Assembly (NCBI GenBank): GCA_031772625.1
Contig: CM062818.1
Coordinates: 1,281,218,277-1,281,282,276 of the forward strand
Length of the DNA: 64,000 nucleotides
Direction: 5' to 3'
Source: Pinus tabuliformis
Taxonomy: Eukaryota > Streptophyta > Pinopsida > Pinales > Pinaceae
How positions within the stretch are numbered: position 1 is the first letter of the stretch; the number at the start of each line of letters is the position of its first letter. Position numbers and translations under genes: made by a program. Under the pieces are notes generated by a model. The model saw only the letters and a program-made list of their open reading frames with translations, did not search any database and was not told the origin of the DNA. Of the stretch, positions 1-11,958 are shown piece after piece.

Positions 1-360
1 ATATATTATTGTATAATATTGTCAACGTAGGACACTAATTAATATATTATATTAATTAATAAAATAAATTAATATATAATAAAGGAATAACTTATTAATA
101 TATATTATTGTATAATATTGTCAATTTCGTTTAGTCAGAATAGTTGGTGGAATATTTGTTATCTTCTTCATCTAGATTCAAGTCTTATAAATTAGCATGT
201 TTATACATTTCTTTCTTGAGCCGTATTCAACCTTATAAATTAGCATAGATTCAAGTCTAATAAATTAGCATATTTACACGTTTCTTCTTGAGCCGTATTC
301 AATCCCTACAAATTTTCCTTAGATTTTTTTTTATTGTATAATATTAATATATATAATATA
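1..360. repeat. AT-rich dispersed repeat, copy 1
   Basis: This stretch is AT-rich and noncoding. It is recognisably similar to 29612-29864: both have runs such as TTAATTAATAAAA, then TATTGTATAATATTGTCAA, then GGTGGAATATTT, then an AGCATGTTTA block, and both end in a TATTGTATAATATTAATATAT tract. In this copy the block around the TTAGCAT motif is itself duplicated (about 187-235 and 235-300). Both copies are interrupted at almost the same point in their AT-rich end. Confidence 0.7.
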
Positions 361-891
361 TATCACCTGATAGGGGTGTGACAAGATGCGAGACCCCCAC
401 AAGCATTGTCGTTATGATTAAATAAGCGAGGAGTAGGGCAAGTGGGCAACCCACTGAACGCAACCACACACTCAAGGCAATTAAGTAACTGACGACCCGT
501 AACCAAGGGGAAAAGTGGACCTCGGGCATAGTAATTTGGGTTTTACAAGTGGTAAGTATGGTGCTAAGTTTGGCATTCTACATGCTACCGTTGTGGTTTC
601 ACCTCAGGAGTTGTGGTGAGGTGGTGAAAGTTGATCATGGTACTAGAGTTCTACACCACAAGCAAAGCACCCAGGGCAACAACAAAGGTGCGACAACAAG
701 GCAAGGTTATTGGTATGTAACTCAGGCCTTCCTAGTTCATGAAATGGAAATGTTGTTGCAAGGATCAAAGCCAAAATGGCAGGGTTTGGTGACGATAGTG
801 CCTGGGTTAGTTGGTATTGGATTAAGTCTATCTTTGTTAGCATTTGGAATGTCGATTTCAGTCTTTTATGGAAGTCTGTTTGCTTAGATTG

Positions 892-1097
892 GCATGTATG
901 GGGAGTCTGGCCCTGCACTTAGGAATTTGTCTGTAAATTTTGTTAATGAGCCTTGTAATTCTAGGTGTCCAAGGCTTAGATGGGTCTGGGGTCATTTAGA
1001 GAGTCTGACATCTTCTGGAAGTATTTCAGCCCAAAGGGGCATGTATGGGGAGTCAGGGTCATTACCTAGCATTTGGTCTGTAAATTTTGTGAAGGCA
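892..1097. repeat. Local duplication of a GCATGTATGGGGAGTC block
   Basis: The block GGCATGTATGGGGAGTC followed about 30 bp later by GTCTGTAAATTTTGT occurs at about 892 and again at about 1038. The two copies are about 146 bp apart and lie in the GC-richer part of the inserted segment. Confidence 0.6.
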
Positions 1098-1176
1098 ACG
1101 TTTAATTCATGGAGTTAGAGACTTGGTTGGGCCTAGAATTGGTTAGAGTCTATGAGGAGTAAGGCATCTAACCCAT

Positions 1177-2067
1177 TTGAAAGATATGGAGATGGTCGGG
1201 TCTTCTGCCAACCCAAAGGTAAAGGCCGAGGGTGTTAGTGTTATTTTTCTTTTCATTCCTCAAAACAGGAAATGGGGAACCAAAATGGCCTGCCACAGGG
1301 AAGGGACGGACGGTAAAATTTGCATTTGGCATTTGAAAGATAGATATTTTATTGAACCTTCTGTGTGCACTACCCTTTTAGGTCTACCTAAATTGCAAAC
1401 TCCTTTGGCTCCAGAAATATTGTTTTTCAGTACCGTGAGGGCTTGGGAAGTACTGTAGTTGTTGGGCAACTCTGTCTATGGTAGAATGCTGATGCCAGAG
1501 ACTGGCACGAGGAAGCAAGGGTGTCATCGCGACATCAACCAGAACAACAGGAAAGGGAAAGCATTGTTGGCATCATCCATCAGGCCCCAACATAAAAAAG
1601 GAAGGAAAACAAGCGAGGAGAACATGCAAAATCTCATGCATGCTTACAATGTTGGATCCCTGACACAAGTGAAGTCTATTATCTCATCATGGGAGGTGGA
1701 ATTGAATGCCAAGGCAGATGCAAAACCAATTCCAACAAAGGACTGGGAACATTTGGTAATGGACCCTAGACACAGATGCGAAAGGCTAACTCTATTCAAA
1801 CATTCAATCCAACTTTAGCGGGCAATGAAGACCTTACTGGTGGGAATCACGTCAGAAACCCATAACTTGGATGGCCCCCATCAAAGCCACCAATCAAAAC
1901 CGAGCCTCAAGGACATTCAATAGGAAATTCAAGTAGTACAAGTGCAGTAGTACCATCAAAATGTCTGCCTTAGCCACATGGAAAAACAACTACAAAGTAT
2001 GACACAAAATGAAATGCTAGGGTTGAGTGCAAAGAAGCCTGCCCTAGTAGAATTGTCTGATGATTGA
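1177..2067 (+). pseudogene. Unrecognised coding-like remnant
   Basis: Two open stretches (1177-1458 and 1459-1818) and a final frame ending ...KKPALVELSDD at a TGA near 2065 are more gene-like in composition than the flanks. They are broken by stops and frame changes. I do not recognise a domain. The basic, Gln/Asn-containing character would fit the ORF1/gag-like part of a retroelement, but no zinc knuckle is visible. It lies wholly within the probable insertion 361-2208. Confidence 0.25.
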
Positions 2068-2169
2068 CTACCAAAAAGTCATGAAATTTTTGAAAGTTTC
2101 TGATTATTTTTGTTGCTTTTATGATCTAGTAAGACATCATTTACATTGTCAGTAGTGCATATAGATGGG

Positions 2170-2345
<176 letters not shown>

Positions 2346-3520
2346 TAATATATGTTTATAATGAAAGAAATTATATTATAATTTTTGAATTCTTTATATT
2401 TTAAAATTTATTTGAAATGATTTTGATTTTTATATTTAAATTTAATTTATAAAATAAATATATCAATTTCTTATTATAATAATATTATTTTTATTTTTGT
2501 AAATAATGTTCAATTTCACATTCATCCGGTTTTTATCGATGTGTAGATTAAGAATTATGTTTCAAAAAATTTCTATTATAATTAATTTATTGATGTTAAC
2601 TGCCCAAGCTTGGCTTATGCCCTACAAGAGGATATAAGTCTCATCATGATTATTTGTGATTGTCGAACTCCATGCAAAAAAATAAAAATTAACATGTTTT
2701 CTAGAGCGAATGAACACACAGTTCCACCCCCACCCCATGCATATCACCATTGGATTGATATTAGAGGCTCCATCGAAATATAAAGTGTGCTTTGTTTGAG
2801 AGGAAACCTATTGATTATACCCTTCTAGAGTTAGCTACAATAACCTCTTACTTTTTTTACGGATAGCCATGGAAAGGGAAACCTGCATATTGAGTTTTTG
2901 TCACCATGTTTCTTCCATCCCATCTAGCTATTGGGAGGAAGGAATGATTTAGAATTCGTATCCTTTGCTAAAAGACAGACTACTTGGGATGCAACTACCA
3001 AAGGACAGAATCTTCCTTTGTGTAAAATATCCCTATTACAGACCAACCATATTTTCCAATAGAGAAATTTTGGTAGAGCCAGTCGAATTCTTTCGGAGAT
3101 GGGTTTCCAATTGAAGTTTCCCAAATATGACTTCTCTCAACTTTCCAAGCAATTTACAAGCTTATTGTGTCATAGCAGTCTCAGAGCAATTTCTTGTAAT
3201 GAAATTCTCACATTGATTTGATAAATCCGCATTCAAGAAATAAATAGATAATTGATTCATTGCATTCCTAGCATAATGGGCATGTTGAAGGCCCATAGAT
3301 TCCTCTATTCCTAAGGTTCTAAAGTTTTTTTTTTTTGTGAGGGTTGTCCAACAAAAAATGCAAACAAATTGAAAAATTGTGGCACTAAGAATGTGATTGG
3401 AACCTTACTCATTAATGAGTAGGTGAGCTACCACACAATGCCTTCATCAATATGATAAGTGGCATAAGGAATAGGTGAGCCCAAGCTAAGGTGGTCTTGG
3501 CATGTAGAAGTTTTGATAGA
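2346..3520. other. Noncoding stretch, nothing recognised
   Basis: AT-rich to 2600, then mixed composition. The only open frame (2924-3124, minus, 66 codons) has no recognisable motif. No LTR ends, PBS or tRNA-like boxes were found. Confidence 0.5.
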
Positions 3521-3757
3521 GGGTCTCTCTCTTATTTCAAAGAGGGGCCTCTATGTGTTCATTGTGCTAGTGTGGAGCTTTTCATGACATCAAAACTTAA
3601 GAAATGAATGAATTACACATAGAGGCCACAAAATTCAAAAAGTAACCATTTTCTTTTTCAAATATCTTTTTTCTCTTTGGGAATTGAGATATTTTATTAT
3701 GGTTGGTATACATACATACATACATATATATGTGTGTGTGTGTGTGTGTGTGCAAGA

Positions 3758-3798
<41 letters not shown>

Positions 3799-4256
3799 AT
3801 ATATATGTAAATTGATTCTTTGTATTGCAAAAAAGTTACGAGCACATAGTTTTACTAGATTGCACTATGGGTATTTTGATCCTCCTTTAACCATTTCTCC
3901 TAAACTAGCAATTCTACATTTCTTCATACAACAATGATTTCAATATTCACAAAATAAAACACCACACCATCACTGACACATAGACTACTATAGACTAAAT
4001 ACTCATAGAGTCAAAATCCCTTTGAACTAGGTGTAACCAAAACTCAGAGGACATAGAACTGCAAGGAAAATTAATAGGAAATATAATCATTGTATAAGAG
4101 CGAAATCATTTTTGGCACCCTCATGCTCTAACCTAGTGGATTGGGCAGATCCCCGTTATTAGATTCACATGTATTATTCCCCTCCACATGAACAATGCAA
4201 GCATTGATTCGAGTCCAAGAAGAAGCATTAATTTTTAAGCATCATTTCTATGTATT
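3521..4256. repeat. Dispersed repeat R1, uninterrupted copy
   Basis: 3521-3620 matches 46853-46965 (GGGYCTCTCTCTTATTTCAA and onward). 3677-4256 matches 55905-56458, including the shared stretches GAGATTGCACTNTGG-like, ACATAGACTACTATAGA and TTATTAGATTCACAT. Here the two halves are separated by only ~60 bp. In the second copy they are separated by a SINE and a full Copia element, so this copy approximates the empty site. Confidence 0.75.
3724..3806. repeat. (CATA)n/(TG)n/(TA)n compound microsatellite inside R1
   Basis: Short CATA repeats lead into a (TG)n run at 3731-3751 and a TA run at about 3763-3797. The second R1 copy has a much shorter TG/TA tract at 55943-55985. Confidence 0.9.
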
Positions 4257-5460
4257 CCACGGTGCCAAAGACATTATACTACTCCACTTTCTTGTCTTTT
4301 AGGACCATCCCAAAACAGTCTTCATTTTCCAGTCCAAGGACACAAAATTCAAATATTTATTCTTCCTGCCTTGGTGTGCCCAGGGTTAGGAATCCATGTC
4401 GTCATATCCTCCAAGATTTTGGAGTGGGATCATCTCTCCACCCCAACTTGAGTCTCCAATTTACATATCACCTTCCCTGTTTTCGATGGAAGTACATTGA
4501 AGTAAGCTGCAGTCAAGTCATGATCAAATAGTTTGGCTCCTCTTTACCCCTACAAGGTACTCCCCCTACTTATAGCATATTCCTTGCCTCGAGGGTATGG
4601 ATGAGTCTAACAAGGAACACCTAGATTAACTTCTATGAATACCTCTTCTCGTGAAAGAAAAAAGAGATAGAGCCATACATTTCCACCACCAAACTAGAGC
4701 TCCAACCTAATAAATCACCCCCACATCTCATGACATATGCCTCAAACTTGAATGAAGCACTTGAGTGTTGAAAATAGGTCACACCAGCATCTGTAGAGGA
4801 CCCTTTCCCCAACACCATTAAAAAGATACTCAGACTCACACGGAACAATGAACCTCAGACACATAAGATTCTTAGACACCCAAGAAAACCAACCAATGGG
4901 ATCCTTCAACCCACTCTTCACATTTTACATGATGACACTCACCATAATTAACATAGACTATATCCACTGAATTATACATTACCAATTAATGGAAACCTCA
5001 AAACAAAAGATGTGCATAAGATACCAAGCCTCCCGAACCATGATAATAATATTGAAACAAAGCCTTCTAGTTTAAAGAAATTTGACCTATCACCTCATAC
5101 CCTAACTCAGAATTAGATTTAAAACAAATTACCATACAAAGCAAATAATCCACTTTAGATTCAGTGTAGGGAGATGCAAATCATGCCCACACCAACCCAC
5201 CATACTCTATGGTTCCAAGCATCCAAACATAGACCATGACTTTAAGGAAACTCCACTGCTACCACCAAAGCCTTCTTGGACCAGTGAACTCTATCTTCAT
5301 TGTCCCAATAGCAGACCCAAGTCCAAATGTAAACCTCCCTTCATTACTAGCTGGAATAAAAGGCATGCACAGGGAGGTTGAGGACCTACCCTTGCCTGCA
5401 ATCAAACCACCACAAGCGACTTCCAGAAACTCCATTTTGGCATGTATATGATGAGAAATT
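4257..5460 (-). pseudogene. Degenerate coding-like stretch, family not recognised
   Basis: Read on the minus strand, one frame from about 5455 down to about 4300 is mostly open, with scattered stops and a plausible protein composition. Segments such as GRFTFGLGSAIGTMKIEF and KLFDHDLTAAYFNVLPSKTG are visible. The density of open sequence exceeds that of the flanking AT-rich DNA. It runs into the R1 repeat, so R1 may be the 3' part of the same old element. I cannot assign a family. Confidence 0.3.
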
Positions 5461-7552
5461 TCATCTATGTTTTTTCATGTGATTGCATGAGGGGGCATGG
5501 TCGCACCTCCCCTTCATTAATGCACATCACGTCCGAGGGTGGAAGGAATAGGCTCCAAACACTGTTGTTTAAACAAATCAACACTCCATCAATGATATGA
5601 AGTTAATATTGAAATAAATAAATTAATATCTCCACGTCCCATCCCATTAATACATGGTGGGTTGGTGGTAGTACGCCCCCTCGCTCATCACCCTTCAAGC
5701 ACCCCATCCAAGAAAGTCCTTAGGTAACCTTAAACTACCTTATATTATAATTTTTTCTATAGGAAGACGCCATTCTAATAAGATCAAGATTTTGACCTTA
5801 TATCACATAGTAAAGAAAACTCTATTTGATTTCAACTCCTTAATCCATTGAGATAAGAGAGAATTCAAGACCTTTTTAAATGACCACTTACCAAAATTGT
5901 ACTTGTTAATTTTGAAATTCTCAAATTTCATGAATATGGATGCAAACTTTAAAGGCCCAATACTTTCTTATTAAATTTTTTGTTCCAATGATTAATGATT
6001 TCTATTAAACGCTTATAAATATATTTATATAAAACGTTTAATTAAAATTTGAAAAATTCAATTAATAAAACAATTTTTTTTTCAATACCTTACATAACTA
6101 AAGTAAATTGTTGAAACTTATGTTAAAAACAAATAAAAAACTAAATATCATGCTAACTTTCTCATAATATTAAAATTTGAAATTATAATTTTCTTACGTA
6201 TATAAGATCAAATTATGATCATGAATGCATTATAGTAGAAAATATAATTAATTTAATTAAATTAATATCTAGTTTAAAACATAGATTACCTTTTATATCT
6301 TTATATAAAACATTTGATAGAATAAAAAGAACTTGTCCTGATGATGAACTACCACACTGGTTGGTTCGAAACGTGTCGACAAATGTAAGATCATGTGATT
6401 TACGCCGAAGAATTTTCTCCTAAACTTGATATAGATCACAGAAGCCTAAACTCAACAATAGAATAAAAAAATCAACTAAAAAACAACATTGGCTTTTTTC
6501 AATATCTTCCATAATTAAAATAGATTTTTATCATTTATTTTAAAAATAAATGTATAAAATAACTAATATGCAATTTTAAAAAATTATAAATTTTATATAA
6601 AAAGTTGAAATTATGACGGGGAATTCAAAAAAACTAAAGAAACTTAATTGTAATTAAAATAGATTTTTATTATTTATTATAGAAATAAATATATAAAATC
6701 TTTCATTTTAAAAATAAATATATAAATTAACTAATATGTAATTTTCAAAATTTATATTTTCATATAAAATTGAAATTATGATGAAGAATTCAAAAATACC
6801 CAGGAAACTTGATTGATCGAGAAGAAATGCCGGTAAAAAAAAAAACATAAAACTTAATTTTCTATAATATTTTTCTTCCCAACATTTAAATTTACTACAA
6901 TATTTCTCAATTCATTATCATAACTTCAATTTATAATAAATCATTATCATAACTTCAATCTATAATAAATTTTAACATTAAATTAATATCTAAAAACCTA
7001 GCACTTCTCAATATTTCTCCTGACCTTTTCCATTTGAATTTATTCTAATATTGCTCAATTCATTGTCATAATTCCAACCTATAATAAATCCTAACATAAT
7101 ATGGTTTAAGTTAATACTCATCTCAAACATAGATCCATAGATTTATGAACCAATGAGCTTCACCACAATAGGAAGGGTTTATGCTATCCTCGATATATTG
7201 TGCATTCCAATATATTTGGTCATTTCAACCATGACTTAGGAGCCATCATGGTCCTTACATAGCAACACGGAAACTCGTACATTAGATATTATATAATCAT
7301 AGCTTAAGATTTATATGCTTTGAAGTTTATCGCCATTTGAGGGGGAGCTCTCAAACAAAGTCAATGGTCACTTTATTCTATTGAATATTTTGACCCTTAT
7401 ACAACTGCTATTGACATCAAAATTTTCCAATACAGCGATTGAAATCAAAGGCTTTACAATATTTTTTCCAGTTTCAAACTTTCCCTCTTGTATTGCACAC
7501 CTACACTAATTGGATTTCCATATCCTCGTTGTTCAGTTCTCTCTTCCAACGC
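5461..7552. other. AT-rich noncoding DNA with degenerate tandem repeats
   Basis: No credible coding region. A block of about 150 bp (AAAATAGATTTTTAT ... GAAATTATGA ... GAATTCAAAAA) at about 6525-6650 is repeated at about 6655-6810, with a more diverged relative near 6085. A second duplicated motif (CTCAATTCATTRTCATAA ... TATAATAAAT) occurs at about 6908-6970 and 7046-7090. The last 100 bases before 7553 form the unique left flank of the tandem duplication. Confidence 0.6.
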
Positions 7553-8140
7553 ACCACTATTAATATTAATAGTGACACAGCCCCCAGTCGGTGGCTTAAA
7601 AATTCTCAATCTATCCAAATATTTAAAACATATTTTCCTTATATTTTCTTTTTTAACATATATTTTCAATCTTCTTGTTTAATGTGTACTTTTAAATTCA
7701 AAGCCACTCTTATAGAGGATATGTCAGACATTCAAGAGGCTTGAGAGTGGTTGTGTCGTTGCTTATAACAATTCCAATTTCTTAGACTGGATCTTGGGAT
7801 TCTTTCTCGAAAGGGGATGGGACTGAGACAAAGACAATTGCTTTGTCTGGTTGCGACATAGGCAGAGGTCAAGGCCATTGCCATACAATAATAAATATAC
7901 GAGTTTTTAAACCAAAAATGAATAAAATACATTTTGTTTTATGTATATATTGTGAATTAATGAATAAGATAATTTTATATTATAGATATGATGCCAAAAT
8001 TGTTCTTGCTCTTTTCTTTATGCTTCTATTTTGATCGAAAATTTGGTATAAAGGAAATTAAATAATTTATCTAATTATAATTAAAGATGTATAATCTTAT
8101 TTTTATCATATATATTATTAATTAGATATAGTTTTCTATA

Positions 8141-8142
<2 letters not shown>

Positions 8143-8172
<30 letters not shown>
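8143..8172. repeat. (AT)n microsatellite at LTR element edge, copy A
   Basis: An AT dinucleotide run directly abuts the 258-bp LTR. The equivalent run in copy B (12706-12744) is a little longer. The element seems to have landed in, or expanded, an AT tract, so a target duplication cannot be read here. Confidence 0.85.
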
Positions 8173-8176
<4 letters not shown>

Positions 8177-8430
8177 ACCCCATCCTCACAAGAAATTTTT
8201 TATTTTTGACCTTCTTTTCCTCTTAATTTCTTTTACTTTCACAAATAAAATGTCAATCAATGCTTCATACCTTTCCAAAACTTTTTCCATTGCTTTTGCC
8301 ATATTTTTTTAGCCATAATAAACTGAAAGAACACCCACTAGGATGTTTTTCCTACCATTCAGCCTGGAATACATGTCCCATGACTTTGGTCTTATATATT
8401 TTACATGGTTTCTTTACCAGGGATGTTACA
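8173..8430 (-). repeat. 3' LTR of element copy A
   Basis: 258 bp, matching 11701-11958 throughout (e.g. TTAGCCATAATAAACTGAA, ACACCCACTAGGATGTTTT). Its inner end is ...GGGATGTTACA followed by the complement of the polypurine tract. Its outer end has decayed from TGTAAG to AGTAAC. Confidence 0.85.
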
Positions 8431-8758
8431 AAACCTTCCCCCTTGGGGGAACATCGTCCTTGGTGTTCAATGACACCTATAACTAGCAAGACCGCTCAAA
8501 AAAAAACATACTACCCATGGAGCTTTATAACATAGCTCGTTGCAATATTTACACGGATCACTACTAAAACATCACAAACATACAATTTACTAGAGCTTTA
8601 TAACACAACTCATTATGGTATCTACAATAATAACCACATATACACACATACACATTTGCTTCATCTAGAAAATAATCATACTGTGTATCAAGATTTATAA
8701 ATCCAACTCGATATAGTATTTACAATGATACACACATATACACATCTGCACATTTTCT

Positions 8759-9097
8759 CTACCAGTAAATAAAAGGATATGATGTTCGTATTCGTAACAA
8801 GGGAATCCAGAGGCTCACACCTCCACCCTCGAAAGTAATACTAGGATTCACCTCCTTCCCCGAAATTCCAAATTCCATTGCAAGGTCAAATTGGCATCCA
8901 ATGTCTAGCACTATAATCCTATGCCACTTGTCCTTTAAGTGAACACTTATCGACTCATTGTTCCAAGGTACCCTCCCAATGTGCCTCTGATTCCATTTGG
9001 AAATGCTAATGACCAAAATAAATCCTTGCCCAACCTTCCCTTCTCTTCTACACAGTCCCTTGCATAATCTGGTCACCCTTTTCATGTAGTCACTCAC
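8759..9097 (-). CDS. Small ORF in LTR element, unknown function
   Basis: A 112-codon open frame sits near the 3' end of the element's internal region. It is basic at its start (MSDYMKRVTRLCKGLCRREG) and contains the segment DKWHRIIVLDIGCQF. No domain is recognised. In copy B (13387-13629) the frame is truncated by a 47-bp deletion, so it is not under obvious constraint there. It may be a remnant of an ancestral element protein or a chance frame; its position downstream of the minisatellite in element sense is not typical for gag. Confidence 0.3.
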   Translation of the reverse strand: MSDYMKRVTRLCKGLCRREGKVGQGFILVISISKWNQRHIGRVPWNNESISVHLKDKWHRIIVLDIGCQFDLAMEFGISGKEVNPSITFEGGGVSLWIPLLRIRTSYPFIYW

Positions 9098-9779
9098 ATT
9101 CCAAGGTCTTTCGCATTCCCTATCTCAGGCGATCCATCCCTTGGCAAGGCTTCCTCGCATTAGAAGGTCAAACAACCATGAAATATAGGTACTTCAAAAC
9201 CATCATACTGTTCATAGCATGCTCATGGCAATCAATGGACACTATTGGGTACTAGTGTCCCACAATGGCCTGCTCCTGAAGGGCTTTGCCAGCATACTGT
9301 TGCATGTTCCAATTCCTTCCATTGATGCTGTTAGTTCTTGTAGTCAGTTTCAACCACCCAACTAGGCATTTTCGTGCTTCCTATACTAAGCACATAACTT
9401 CCATTAGATTTAAAATAAATTGAAGTAAATTCACAGCATACCTCATTGGTAGGTTGTCAATAAGGTACATTTGCAATCTCATTTACTTCCTATCACAACA
9501 AGTCAAACTAATTGTTTGAACAAATCATTAGGTTTAAACATATCACATCAAGGTAGCTAAAATCACAGCCATCATAAATCAAAATCACAAATCACATGTA
9601 ACCATTATAAACCAGAACCATAGATCATATGCATAATAAAAATGAAACAAAATACTGATACTTATCCTTCATCGATCCTTACTTTTTCCTTTCTCCTTAT
9701 TGTGTACGTCATATTGGTTACCATACTCGAAAAACACCTAGTGCCTTATCTTCAACCATGTGCACATAAACATAGTGTG

Positions 9780-10600
9780 CATCACAGACATACAACCACA
9801 CACGACATAAAACACCATGAAATACATGCACCTACACCTGATATACCATACATACACCTACACCCAGTGTACAACACAATGCAATACACACTCCTACATC
9901 TGTTGTATGCCACAACACAATATATACACATACATTTGGTGTACAACACAACAAAAATATGTATATAGAGTACAACACAATGAATACATATGTTCTGATA
10001 CCACAACTACACAATGCACATACATAATACCGCATGCTAGCAACACAACACGTACGACACACACATAATACCATATGTATACTAGTACCATATGTACAAC
10101 ATGTACACAGTACCACCTGTACACAACACCATATGCACGACATGTACACAACACCATATGCACGACATGTACACAACACCACTTGCACACAACACCATAC
10201 ATACAACATGTACATGACACCACATACTCATAGGGCCACTTGTACAATTATGCACACAACACCATATGTACATAACACCACATGTAAGACATGCGCACAA
10301 CACCGTATGTACATAGCACTGCATATACAACATATACATAGCACCTTATGTACACAACATTGCATATCCATCATGCACATAGTACAATATGTACACAACA
10401 CCACATATCCAATATGTACATAGCACCATCTATACCCATCATTACATAGGAAGCATTCACACAACACTATATGTACCACTCTGTACATAACATTGCATAA
10501 ACAACATGTCCACACACTATATATACACAACACTGCATGTGAACAACATCACAAATGCAACGTGTACAACATATATAACATATGCACAACAATAGTACCA
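9780..10600. repeat. Degenerate ACA-rich minisatellite, copy A
   Basis: Dozens of variants of a short unit such as ACAACACCATATGTAC or ACATGTACAC follow one another with changing spacing. On the minus strand this gives TGTGTTG/GTACATATGG-type repeats. The long Cys/Val- or His/Thr-rich open frames seen here on both strands are a by-product of this low complexity. Confidence 0.85.
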
Positions 10601-11681
10601 CACATCCAAAACCACACTATCTCTACCATGCAACTTTGCTTCCAGTGCCTTATCCATGCTTATCCCAACATGCCTCGGATCTCACTACTTTCATTCAACT
10701 AATGTATCTCTCATAGTTACCTGCGATAGCATAAACATAGGCATAATACATGCATACAATATCAATTCATATCCACATGATACTGGCCTCGTATTTTGTC
10801 ATGACTACTCTCCCCACTTGATTCCCATAAAACCAGGAGCCTCGTCATGCCACTCACCTACATAATAAATCATTCCTCCACAAGAATGATCCCTGAAAAC
10901 CCTATCAGACAGTGACATAGATACATGGAAACATAGATACATATACATAAACATTAGCATAAAAAATAATGATCCTGTCAGAAGATGACATACATACATA
11001 CATATATACATATATAAACATCAACATAATCATGATCATAACATAATTACCAGATATCATAAGGTCAAGGTTAAGAGAACTCCCTTTATCTGTGCACACT
11101 ATGCACAACATTGAGAACAATCATTCCCAACATAGCCAAGGCATCTGACACCTCAGATCCATTTACTTCTCCTTTCCTATTACCATTCTCATGATTGTAC
11201 TGCCACTATCCATTTACCCCAATGGACCCAACCAATCCAACTAACTGCCATACTCTTGCCTTCATTGGAACTTATACATGCACAAAGATGCATCCAGGTC
11301 TTACCTTACATGTCAGGTACCACATAGCTCTCCATGAGCTCCATTAACTTCCTCCTCCCCTAACCAATTCCCAAGACTCAAAATGTAAAAGGAAAGAACA
11401 AGAAGAAAACAAGAGAAAACCATGAAAACCAATAGCAATACAACATCACAAACAAAGTGGTATGGCCATACACTAGACATAAAAAAAGCTGCAAATAAAA
11501 CCATACACTCATGATGACACATTCCACAACAACACCATCAATCTTCACATGGAGGCATCACTACAACTATGATCATCACCATGCAAATGCAACAAGCACA
11601 TGGACTACAAGCATAAGGAACACATATGCAACTCACATGAATGCATGTCCATAACACTACCCATTCAATATGAGGAGTGAA
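10601..11681. other. Internal region of element copy A, 5' half, noncoding
   Basis: In element sense this is the leader after the PBS. It holds a small CATA-rich block (10910-11025) and no frame with recognisable motifs. It is almost identical to 23310-24396 in copy B. Confidence 0.6.
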
Positions 11682-11697
11682 CCATGCTCTAATACCA
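11682..11697 (-). other. Primer binding site (initiator tRNA-Met), copy A
   Basis: On the minus strand the sequence is TGGTATTAGAGCATGG, three bases after the LTR end. It differs from the usual Met-i PBS (TGGTATCAGAGCATGG type) by one C-to-T change. This fixes the element's orientation. Confidence 0.85.
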
Positions 11698-11700
11698 CTC

Positions 11701-11958
11701 TGTAAGACCCTCCTCACATGCAACATGTGACCTTTCACCTTCCTTTTCTCCTAATTTCCATTATTTTCATAAATAAAATTCCAATAAATGCCTCACACAT
11801 TTCCAAATCTTTTGACATTGCCTTTTCCATATTTATTTAGCCATAATAAACTGAATGAACACCCACTAGGATGTTTTGGCCAACATTCAGTTTCAAATAT
11901 GTGTCCCATGACCGTGGTTTTATATATTTTACATGAGTTTTTAATCAGGGTTGTTATA
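11701..11958 (-). repeat. 5' LTR of element copy A
   Basis: 258 bp. On the plus strand it begins TGTAAGACCCTCCTCAC next to the PBS and ends ...CAGGGTTGTTATA; the outer end is decayed from TGTAAC. Confidence 0.85.

Larger units (their letters stand above)
8173..11958 (-). mobile_element. Non-autonomous LTR element, copy A (minus strand)
   Basis: Two direct repeats of 258 bp (8173-8430 and 11701-11958) bound a 3.27-kb internal region. Read on the minus strand the LTR begins TGTAACATCCCTGG and ends ...GGTCTTACA. The PBS (complementary to initiator tRNA-Met) lies 3 bp inside the 5' LTR at 11682-11697. A purine tract precedes the 3' LTR (plus-strand AACCTTCCCCC at 8432-8442). No gag, protease, RT or integrase domain was recognised. 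It is LARD-like, and mobility would need proteins from another family. Confidence 0.85.

Noticed and set aside
3597-3937. Open frames with runs of Ile/Tyr and His/Thr
   Set aside because: Direct product of the TG/TA microsatellite.
9782-10533. Long Cys/Val/Tyr-rich and His/Thr-rich open frames on both strands of the ACA-rich region (also 14201-14927 and 22753-23248)
   Set aside because: They are translations of a low-complexity minisatellite in several overlapping frames at once; no domain and no codon bias expected of a gene.
10000-10560. CRISPR-like repeat array
   Set aside because: Units are degenerate, spacing irregular and there are no unique spacers; the setting is a plant retroelement.
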